Shown: positions 24,285 to 35,100 of the stretch, piece by piece | Numbering within the stretch: position 1 is the first letter of the stretch | How the letters are laid out: every line of letters begins with the position of its first letter | Assembly: GCA_914767715.1 (NCBI GenBank) | Contig: OU612074.1 | Location: 12,944,062-13,008,061, forward strand | Direction of reading: 5' to 3' | Length of the DNA: 64,000 nucleotides | Source: Membranipora membranacea | Taxonomy: Eukaryota > Bryozoa > Gymnolaemata > Cheilostomatida > Membraniporidae | Notes under the pieces: model-generated | The model's database searches: none | What the model saw: only the letters and a program-made list of their open reading frames with translations | What the model was told of the DNA's origin: nothing | Position numbers and translations under genes: made by a program

Positions 24285-24808
24285 CTGTCATAAATTTAAT
24301 CACAATTAATAAAAAGTTTATAAACACCATAAGTTTGTTAAATAGATTGGGGCATGTTTGGTCCTTCAACCTCTGTGGAAAATAGAATGAGTGGTAATGG
24401 GTATCCCGGATTCCTTAGCCTTAGTTCCGTACCCATCCATCTCATGCTAGCTTGAGATTTAAATGCCCACCCTAATAAGAGAAGAGTGACTCATAAGAGA
24501 AAAACCAAAACTATCAGATGACATAATTTAAACGATAACAATCTAAAAGCTTTGGCAAGTGTCCAAAAAGGAGATTACATTGGGGATTGGAGAGGAAATC
24601 ATTATCCTTGTCGACTCTGAGCATAGCTGGTGTGTTGAGCTCACAACATTCTAAACTTTTTTTATGAGGTAAGGTTTGAGGAAGTGAGCTACGTTGCGCA
24701 ATAGCAGGCTTCATGAGTTATCATTTACATTTCGCTGAACCATGATTAGTATGTTGTATGTTTTTTTTCAGTTCTTTATGCTCAAGTCTGTTATTTTCTT
24801 TTCTCTAG

Positions 24809-27800
24809 ATGGCAGATTATAAGTTTGACACATTGCTATGCCTACCTACACAGCAAAAAGGTTCTGCGCTAGCTGACACACTTGATGCGCAAAGTTTGGA
24901 TGGTCTACTACCAATGCTCAGGAGGAACACAGTCAATGGAACACTACTGCATAAAATGGTCTCAACAAGAGATCTGGAATCGATCAGTGTTGTGCTTCAG
25001 AAAGTTCCAGAGAAGAGCAGTCTGTACGAAGTTCTGAGGATCGTGACAAGTGGCGGTCGTTCTGCGATTCATGAAGCAGCAGCGCTTAACCAGTTCATTG
25101 CAATCAGATGTTTACTGGATGGTCTAACCAATGAACATACGTTAGAGATCTTACTGCTACAAGATGCTGGAGGTGCGACAGCTCTTCATGTCGCTGTTAG
25201 CAAATCAAACATGGAGTCGATCAGCTGTATCTTAGAATTGTTATCTCAGGAACAGAAGCTCATTTTAATGGACACACAGAACTGCCAGCGTGAATCGGTT
25301 ATGGATGGGTTCTTCCAATGTTCACCTCAAACTAGAGAACTGTTAAAAAGCTACGCAAACAGCGCAAGTACTTTTAAGGTCAACCGTACAATGAACAGCT
25401 TCAAGAGGTAACTCAAATTTCCAATCAATCAGTCACTACTCAATGGTCTTATAAAAAGAAGGTACCTTAAAATATATTGGGCTAATATATATGGCAAACT
25501 TCTACTTTATGGTTGGTCTTCACATTACGTTTAACTAGATTCTACGGGCTAGAGCCAAATACCAGGTCTTAATTTTGTTTCAATTCTGTTTTGTAGCTTA
25601 AAATTTTGAATCAAACAATCCAAGTATGTAACCATTCTGAATTGTTTTAGGTTTCCATCAAGACAGATGAAACCTGAGTTTCTGGATAATTTACTCATAT
25701 CATTTCAACAAAAGGTAAACTTTCTGCTGCAGTCATTTTCACCTTTCCAAGCAACACCCTTCAAAGCAACGAAGGTCGGAAAGCCTCATTCGTTCTGCTT
25801 GTATTCGTTGTGATCCATCGGTATCTCTTGGAAGGCATTCTGTATGACATGATATATCAGACCAACATGACATGCTCAGTATACATACATTAATAGGAAG
25901 AGGTTTGAGCATTTAAAATGGCCAGGCTGGGTTTAGCAGCTCTGTCAAACAGACATTTACATTGGTTAATTTATACTATTGATAAAGTAATCGAAATTCT
26001 AATTATTTTAGGATGCAAAGCAAGCACTGGATTTCATACTGAATAAGTTGAGACACACTTCTGATGTGGACGAAGCGGTGCTTTCTGCTGTTCTAATGGC
26101 AGTACCAGAATCAGATCGAGTTGTTTTACTCAAGTCTCACAACATATTGGGGACTGCATTGCACTGTGCCGCGTCCCGACACCAGAATAACATTGTGCTT
26201 TGTATACTCAGCTCACTATCAAAGGAGAATGCTTTCCAAATACTGAAAATTGACAAAGATGACGGTAGCACTATCATGCATACCTGCTTTCACGACAACA
26301 ACACAGAAATTCTCAAAGAGGTTTTTCAACGTGTTAATGAATCGGAGGCCATCAAACTCCTGGCAATGAAGGACACTGCCAAGCTAACTTGTATTGATTA
26401 CGCTGTGAGAAAGAAGCACACAGCTGTAATCCAGCTGCTTCTAGATGAGATCGATGTTACCGCACTTCTACACAAGGGACTTCTGAGAACTGCTGAACTG
26501 ACACCACTGTCAACAACGAGGAATGAGAAGGCCAATATCTTGGAAGATTTGATGGGAAATGGTGAAAGTGGTAAGTAGTTATTATCAAAATTTGACAAAG
26601 GATAATAAGATACCAAATCAACAGATTCCAAACTGAAAAAATGACAGAAAAATCAAAATGACAGACTTCACCTTGGTCGTTGGCCAAACATCACTGAAAA
26701 CTTAGATCTACTTGGTTACAGAAAACTATATCATTGAACATGCCATGTTTAATTAATGATGGTTCTTTTTTTACATTGCAGCACAACTGGAAGCTGTGAA
26801 AAAGTCGTACAGTAACTGGAGACGGTCTGAGCCCATTCGCTGCGGGGTAACCAAACTTAGCAAACTTGGTGAGAGTGTAGGCATTTGACATTTGACATTT
26901 GGCATTTGACACACAGCAAATTTCTTGCGTAGAACTTTGTTGAACCTTTACCAATCATGGGAATTGTTATTATTCCCCTTAAATCTTTTGAGGGGAAAAA
27001 TGAAATCACAGCAGGATAGTCTGAATGGTGGGACATGCTTGTGAAAGCTTCACAATTATTACGTAAACAGTAACTCTCACTCACAACCTTTATTCTTTCC
27101 TAATTTTCTATCCTCAGGACTGAAGTATATTGGTATGGATGATCTAGTTAATTGTACTCATTGTCAAGAAACTTTCCATCTGTTGTCCAAAGCAGACGAT
27201 AAATTGGATAAACATCTCAAGTAAGTTGCGCCCTGTAGTATACATAATACAATACATACAAGTACAGGGGTGCTTTCAGCCGAGACTGCTTTTTACGACA
27301 TCTGATTATCACACTAAAGAAAATTACTTTTTTAAATTTTACCACATTTTTGGCCTCTACCAGTGCCAGTGTCTACACTGAATTTCACTACTGTCATCGA
27401 TTGTTATAAATCCATCCAGACATTGGCTTTTTTATAACTATCAGCCCAGCTGTATGTCTTTCAATATACCTTATACCTGCAAGGAAGCCGATATCAGGGA
27501 AAATCAACGGCATTTAAAATCGTGAAGCTCAGATTATTTGGAGATCATACATAAGGCTAGGTTACATGGGGTGATGATCATTGCGTTTGTCTTAAAACTG
27601 ATAAAAATATTTTGTAGTTCAGATCCAGGGAAGTGTAAAGAAGAAGAGAACGGAGTTAGTACCAAGGTATGTGGTGATTAATGTAACGAGGGGAATTCAA
27701 TCATGGTAAAGTAAACTCATTTAAACTGCAATGAGATCCTGTCGCTGAGCCTTTAAATAAAAAGCAATTCCAAAAAATATTTCTGCCTTCATACTTTATC

Positions 27801-30800
27801 TACATTCTTCAGGCTGGACATTTCAGACGATTTGATGAAAAACTGGTTCACTATGATGAAAGAAAGGAAAGTGATCTTGACCAAATGAACCACCAAAAAG
27901 AAGGTCAAGGTAAGGAATTTGTAATTTTAATTTAATTATTTAAATTTAGTTCTGCTTTACTAGCTTTTTATCAAGATTGAAAATGCCCATAGTGAGAATC
28001 AAGCACCTCAAGACAATAAGGTCTCCAACATCCCATATCTGTTTCGTACTTGTTGTTGGTGACCATGACAAGTCAGTTGGAGGAAAAATTGGAGTCGCTA
28101 GTTAGATTCTATGTTTGATTGTATGAGCTGGTTGATTTTAGCAGACAAGACATTAAAGAACAGGCCATGTGTTTCTCAACACTTAATATTTATTATTTTA
28201 AAACATTGCTTATTTCCGTTGTAACAGAATGCACTGCAGCTACTATTGGACCCCAATCTGAGGAGGCTGAGCATCATTACAGCAAGCTTGTTAATCGCTT
28301 AGCGTCAATGAAGAATTTAAAGCCGCGAGATGCCACTAGCATCAATTTGATTGCTCTAGCCCAAAAAGGTAAGCATTTTTTTACAGCCTAACTTACGAAG
28401 TAAGTCCACCGAGGTATAGCACATTCAAAATTAGCAAAACTAATTAGGTTCTTTTATAGCTTGCTCAAAAAGGCAAGCTTGAAAGAATATTTATTGATAG
28501 CTATCCTTGGTCTCTGCTTTCACGAACATATTTATTATTTAACATTAAACAATCTATTTTTATCAGGTTGTTACTATACTGGGATCACAGATCTCATCCA
28601 GTGTGTCACTTGTCAGGGAAGATTCAAACTATCGTCAGATCGGGACCATGATGTGAGGCTTGTTCTGATACATACAAGGTGAGACAAATACAAAATGTGC
28701 AACCACATGATACTAATCCGATACCGGTGTTGAGCAATATGTGTTTTTTTTCTCAGTTTCTCAAAGAAAATGCCAACACTGAAAATTAAAGTAATCATGG
28801 CGTTACTGTCTTATATGTTGTGAAGTGCCTAGGATATTGAATACGATTATCTTTGTTGTTTTAAGCTACAAAAGCTGTTTGGTGGACAAACCCACCGACA
28901 TAACATCTGAGCCTGAGAAAGATATCCGTGAAGAGAGTCTAAAGGTGAGTAGATATTCTCTTCTGTATTCTTCTTCTTCTGTCGATGGCTTGATACTGAA
29001 GATCTCAGCTTCCCGATTTATAGCGATCGGTTGATTGTTCTCATTGTTATTTTCATGCTTTTCGCTTTTTTATCAGGTGTTTATGAATTGTCTGCAACTT
29101 GAAAAAATGCTGACAAATCTGAGAGTACCAAATCAAACCAGTGATGCCCTGCTCCATCAACTTGATGGACTCAGGCTTTGCTTAATAGCAATCCCACCTG
29201 GGAAGAGATTGGCGCTTCTCATGACAAGTAACGACCTTGGGAGCATAATGCACAAGTTGGCTGCTATTCAAGGGAGTCTAGAGATGATAGAATGTATCAC
29301 GAATTTCATACGGAGAGAAAACTACTACCATTTCATGAAGATTCAGGACGAATGTGGGCAGACAGCGATGCACGTGGCCGCCAGAAACGGTCACTTGGTT
29401 GCAGTTGCTTGCATGCTAGAGCACCTTCTTCCGACTGATCGAGTCAGAATTCTCGAAATGAGAGACACAGGACATCTTACACCGTTCCATCATGTAGTAA
29501 AGAGGGACTTGCAATGCAAATGGATCTTCCAAAATCTTTTGCCTAAGATTGAACCTGATCACCTGATCAGTTTTCTTGAGCTGCAGCTGAACCTAGAGCA
29601 GGGGATCACTTCGGAAACACTTGAAACTCTGAGGGAATACAAGCAGAGAATCATCCCAACTCCTTCTGCAGGTTAGATAATTGCTATCACTACATGAGTA
29701 AACTGTGCAATGCATGTAGTATTTGGTTTTCAGATACATGAAAACTGGTTGAGGTTTGACCAGGGACTATAGATAATATAACTATAGTCTCTGGTTTGAC
29801 TTCACCTGACACCTGCAAATAACAGGGAATTACAAATGACAAATATCAGAAATCATTCACAGTATATTCACAAAACATCCTAAACCTTAAGACCCAAACC
29901 CTAAACCCTAAGACCCAATAACATTAGTCTAATAATGCTCATTTTTTAGCAGCACAAATTTTCTATTCACATGCAAAATAGTGCGTCTCCAAACACATAA
30001 TCTGTGACTCTTTAAACCCCTGATTTTGTTGCCAGACACAGAAAAGCTAAGAAGATTGATAAGAAATCAGGACACAGAAGGTTTGAAGAATCACTTGAAG
30101 AGCAGCACAGACAAACAGTCAGTAATCAGAGAGGCCCTTGAGTTATCTCTAACAAGTGAGCAGATAGAGGTGCTCTCTAACATCAGTGAACAGTATGTTA
30201 TACCCAGAGACCAGACAGTGTGTGCCCCACGAGGTCTTGTATTCTACTGTGCTAAGGACAGAGTAGGGGCAGAGGAAGAGGCAGAGAAGATGAGAGACGC
30301 GCTGACATGTGCTGGGTTCAGTACTCATGTCGAGGAATGGAGTAACTTTTATACACTCAGGTTAAAGCTCAGGGAAATGGTAAGTAATCCCCAGAGGTCT
30401 CAGTAGCTTGATTAACAAAAATCTAACAAGTTATTATCAAACAGCAATACGAGTCAGGAGTTACTTTGAGGGTCTTAGCCGTACTGAAGAGAATGCCAAG
30501 CTTTAGAGGTTTTTTCTCACCATAGTTATGGCTAAAAGTTGCTATATGAAAGCAGCAACATTATGCAATTTGATTAGTATAATGCCACTTTTTGCAGTTT
30601 TCAACTTTTGAGTTACTTCCGTGGTACGCTGGAAAATCTGGAAATATTCCATGCAATGACTTGACTGTTTCAAGAGTTTTGCAATCAAAATACTGTTCCA
30701 ATATTGATCTCCACACAAAGTTTACCTACAGATTGAGGAAGTCAGTAAGAAGACATCAGTGTTAGTTGTCTGTATTATGTCACATGGTATCAGAGGTCAT

Positions 30801-31840
30801 GTACATGGTAATGGTGGTAACTATGGCAGCATCAACACAGTAATGTATGATATGAGATGTGAACTACCAGACTATATACCAATGGTAGGTACATTCTTCA
30901 AAGGAGCAAGAAAGGATATTCCTGGAACATGTATATTCCCTCTGTGGTGGCGGAGGGATATTGCAAATGTTTGGTATTGAGGCGCCATGCCGCAACCGCG
31001 GAGCCTCGATACCAAACATTTGCAATATTCCTCCGCCACCACAGAGGGAACATACTTGTTCTAGGATATTCCATGGTTGCACAAAGTGTTTCTGATGGGC
31101 GCCAAATAAAATTTCTAGATTATTTTAGCCAGATGAATTGTCTGCGTTTTTTCATAGAGGATTTAAAAAGGATCATACTTTTGTAAGCATAAAAACTCCT
31201 GCATGCAGGTAGAAATAGGATAATGACTTGTTCTACACGTTTATTTATCCTCAAAGTTTACCTTTGCTAGATACTGATGGTTCAGGCGTGCCAAACAACA
31301 CAGTCTGAAAGTGATAACAGTAGTATCACTGATAGCAGACAAGCAGGATTCCATCATTCATATAGAGCTAACACGGGGGAGACAGAACATATTATCCTCA
31401 GGCGTCCCCATACAGCGCTACTCCTATCTACTATACCAGGTATGTAGTAACATATACAATATCTGCGGGATTCTAACATCCTTTCAGACTGCTATTTCAT
31501 GAATGAGAGATGTCAGGGTACAAATTTGTCTTGGCAACATAAGTGAGTTCTCAACCATTTCTTAAACTTGGAGGGAGGCAACAGGAAGAAAATGGAAGCA
31601 TACATTCTTACATTCTTAATCATTTTAGGTGGCAGATCAATTAGAGGGTTATACACATCAGCATTAGCTCAAGTTCTGAGCGAATCAAAAGAGAAGCAAG
31701 AGCTGAGGGGATTACACAGTGCAGCCGTTAGGAAAATCAAGAAGCACATTGACTACTCAGCCTATGAACAGATACCCGAGTATAGAGATACATTTGACAA
31801 AACTTTGTACATCGGGGGAAATAAATCAAATCCTAAGTGA
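24809..31840 (+). CDS. Ankyrin-BIR-BIR-ankyrin-caspase protein
   Basis: Fifteen exons: 24809-25407, 25651-25714, 26012-26570, 26782-26868, 27118-27220, 27618-27666, 27813-27909, 28228-28368, 28567-28678, 28866-28944, 29077-29671, 30036-30379, 30732-30884, 31271-31439, 31629-31840. Every phase agrees and the total is exactly 1,121 codons. Residues about 1-400: ankyrin-like repeats (SAIHEAAALNQ, TALHVAVSKSN, TALHCAASRHQ). About 413-478 and 533-612: two BIR-like zinc domains. About 631-828: further ankyrin-like repeats (TAMHVAARNGH). About 880-1120: caspase fold with His961 (MSHG), Cys1001 (QACQT) and a p10 end (YEQIPEYRDTFDKTLYI). Predicted cytosolic, with no signal peptide. By family, caspases cut after Asp and BIRs often bind caspases or IAP-binding peptides; both modules in one chain suggest self-control or a sensor protease, which is inference. 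The start ATG follows a run of stops. Confidence 0.9.
26782..28944 (+). other. Two BIR-like zinc domains inside the caspase gene
   Basis: BIR 1 spans exons 26782-26868, 27118-27220 and 27618-27666: a helix with KKSYSNWRRSEP, then LSKLGLKYIGMDDLVNC, with zinc ligands in the pattern C-x2-C-x16-H-x7-C (the typical BIR pattern is x16 and x6). BIR 2 spans 28228-28368, 28567-28678 and 28866-28944: HHYSKLVNRLASM, then LAQKGCYYTGITDLIQC, with ligands C-x2-C-x19-H-x6-C. The aromatic/Gly motif before the first Cys (LKYIG, CYYTG) is typical of BIRs. An exon of charged linker (27813-27909) separates them. Confidence 0.8.
30036..31840 (+). other. Caspase catalytic region
   Basis: The p20-like part starts near RGLVFYCAKD and GFSTHVEEWSN (exon 30036-30379), carries the catalytic His in LVVCIMSHGIRGHV (30732-30884) and the catalytic Cys in ILMVQACQTTQ (start of 31271-31439). 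The p10-like part has ALLLSTIPG, GLYTSALAQVL and the C-terminal YEQIPEYR. Compared with typical caspases (STVPGY.SWR...GSWF), the loop after TIPG is about six residues shorter and lacks the SWR Trp; an Arg in GGRSIRG may still serve the S1 pocket. Confidence 0.85.
30914..31072. repeat. Long foldback (inverted repeat) in a caspase intron
   Basis: Left arm 30914-30983 and right arm 31003-31072 are reverse complements over 70 bases with about eight mismatches, mostly at the outer end; the loop is 19 bases (30984-31002). It lies in the intron 30885-31270 between the exons with the catalytic His and the catalytic Cys. It could be a short foldback transposon or the source of a hairpin RNA. I see no transposase and no clear target-site duplication. 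Confidence 0.9.
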
Positions 31841-32106
31841 AGGGACTACAACTCCTTGCTCATAAAAACATTAGAATTTAGTTAGAACTGGGAGTTTGGG
31901 ATCCAACTCCTTGGTCAGAAGGACCAACTGTCTTCGCACACTTAAAAGTTTGCCCGCTCAGCATTAATAGGTGTAGTGTCTTATTTGAAATTCGTTATTT
32001 CTACACCAAGTCTCCCCATGGGCTTCTCAACCGCACTGACCTTTGCTATGGCATATTTGGTACCATAATCTATGAGATATGATTGACATGAGGCTTGGAT
32101 ATATTT
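31841..32106. other. Convergent 3' intergenic spacer
   Basis: Short spacer between the tail-to-tail ends of the caspase gene (plus) and the transporter gene (minus). No coding signal is visible. Confidence 0.6.
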
Positions 32107-35100
32107 CTATTCTGCTTTAACTTTAATGCTCTCAAACATCTTTTTTCTATAAAATACTATAATATAAAATAAACCCGACAACAAAGTCGACACGGCAGCT
32201 AAATATAAAGTCCAAGTGAGCGAGTGTTCCATCATATATCCAGAAATAATAGGGGTGACCAGTCTCGCGCCAGACATAATACTCGTTGTTAACCCGATTA
32301 TATATGCAGTATGTTTCCTACCTAAGACCTCGTATGTATAATTTTGAGATGAAATTTTGCTAATCATTGTTGCTGTGCTCATAGGCAGTATGACTAGGTA
32401 TAGCAGGTTGTTATTGGTAATGTTGGCTATCATCACCATAGCGATAGAATGCATCACACAGGAAGTAATGAACTGATGGAGGCTGCTGGGTAATATTTTA
32501 GAGACATACTTCATGGTGAACCCAATGAATGTCTGTACAAAGGCGTTGAACGATATGAGCCATCCAATCTGAAACAAAGAAGCAAGTAATCACCCTCTGA
32601 TTATTTTGGTCTGCCAGAACTAGCTTTCCAAATAATCAACAGTTTTGGTAGAATTTCTTTCAAGCTAACCAAGTGCAAATAACAAGATTGATCCTACTTC
32701 AGTAATATGAATAAAAAGTTGTTAGTGGGAATTAGCCTAGACTGGGATTCAGTCCCACAATTTGGAGTTATCTACACAGCAACAAACACAAACCCATCGG
32801 CCAATCAAGCACATGGGACTATTCAGAAATGCACAATAGTGATTCTTGAGTAGATAATACCACGGAAGCAATATACAACTAAACCCATACTACAGACAAG
32901 ACCCCAATGTTGGCCTGAATCCAAGGCTATTAACTTTGATCCTGATCGAGACCTTTCCAATTGATTTTATGATAAGACACCATACCTGAGATGGAGACAG
33001 GTGGTGTACTTCCTTATATAGTAGACTATAAGTACTCCTCCACAGATGTCCTGAGAATCCACCCAGAAATCTGCTCACTAGTATTAGTATAAGACAAGTC
33101 TGGTCAACATCTCGCAGGGTCAGAAAACTCCACCTGAAAGTAAACGTAAATGTTTATAAAAATTATTTCCGGTGTACATGTTGCTGTACATTACATTAAA
33201 TCATAAACTTAGTCTGCAGATTTAAGTTCACTTGTAATAATCAAAAATCTTGAGCTAGTAAGCACTGAAGGTGTCTTACAAAACAATCAATGTGACTTTA
33301 GTAAATCATGTCAAAGTTTTAAGCCTCAGCGACATATCAGACAAGCTCATCCTGTCTTTGAAAATGGGAGTTATTTTCTCTGATATATGTAGCAATTCGA
33401 GCTCGGTTTGTATCACATTACTTATTATGAGCCTGATGCAATAGATAATGAAAATCTGACCCATTTAAAAAAACATTATCAATTTGGTTGCAGAGATGTA
33501 TGTTCATTCCATCAATTAACCAGAATGAAACTAATCCCAAACAAGGCGAACTTACCATGGATCAGAGTTTGATTTCTTCTCTCTTGATTTAGTCGTCTGT
33601 TTAAATGGAGAAGCAGGAGCATCAGCAGGCATGAATGTGTAAACCAACACTGAAATAAAAATAAATTCAGAATAACTGCAGCTAGATCATTATTTAAAGC
33701 AGGCAAGGTGAATAAAGTATTGACAAAACTCATCTAAACAAAGTTTAGTCAGTAATTTAAAATTATCTGCCCTGGAAAGTAGGACAGACAACTTCGAATA
33801 TACTACCATGAGTTGATGGTGGCTGAGGTTCAATAGAATGTACTGAGGAGAGTTACAACATATAGTAGTGAGCATACCACTGCACAACAAACAGGTCTTC
33901 AGCTAAAACCAGGAGACAACCAGGGAGGCTGCCAACTCATCATTGTTTCAGTGTAACGATGCCCCATCACTCTCATGCTTGTACTCTAAGCCAAACCAGT
34001 GCAGGGAGGTTTGCTTTCCATCAACTGAGCTGTGCTCTTACCTGCATTCAGAGCGTATAAAATCCCCACACAGAGAGCTATCTTTAGATATCCATTATCA
34101 GTCTGCATAAGATAACCTCCTATAGGTGGTGAGACTATAAACGCTAAACTGCTCGCTGACTGGTAACTAAAAATAAAGAAGCTCAAATATGAACAAACAT
34201 TTATCATGTGGTGCACAAATCAAAAGATTTTGTTGAAACACTAGGGCAAACAAAACCAATCCCATGTGTTGGCTCTGATTGGCTGGTGGGTTCATAGCCA
34301 ACACTTTGGTTAATAAAGCCCTATCAGCAAGATCACATAGATTGGGAATCAAGTTCTGATACAAATAAAAAATATGTGATAAGTATTATTAATCCCCTTT
34401 ACAAGATGTACTTCATATTGGAAACTGTAGTTTAATCATGTTTAGAAATAAAATAAAATGCGGACATAATCAGCCATTCCAAAAATAACATGCGGTACGG
34501 ATGAAATATTTATCAGCATAACAGGCTGAGACAAACCGTCCACAGGCACACTACGAGGACAAGAAATCTAGCAAGCTCTCAACAAAGCAATTTTTTTTTT
34601 AGATGAAATTTAGTTTAATGACACAGTTAAACACAATTCAACATGATCACATGGGGGGGGGGTAAGCAAATATCGACTTTCTATACACTGTTGGAAAGCT
34701 ACCGAGCTACTTGTCGCTAGCAGCTCATTAAAATGTGATTGGATGACGTTGCATCATTTTATCAATGAAATGAGGCCAAAAAGGCTGTTTTTAGCAAAGT
34801 GAATGGCTGAGCTAATTTGATTGCTAGATATTTCAGAACAGGTTATATTTGTTCTTATAGATATAGTTAATCCTATATTTTGGTCGAAAATAATATATGA
34901 TGAGCCTAAAGTGGCTTTTTCATCAGTCATAACATGTTTGATTTTTGAAATTTGATGATATAATGTGACATTCTAAAGCATTGATTTGAGACAGATTGAA
35001 TAAGTTAGATTAAGGAGTAATAAATCTTTTGCTAGTTTCCACAACTCCTTGTTTCCACTGAAGTACTGTTTAAATGACACACACCCCAATTTTGCCCCTA

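Noticed and set aside
29880-29920. CCCTAA-like repeats in a caspase intron
   Set aside because: Only two or three imperfect units; too short to call an interstitial telomere.
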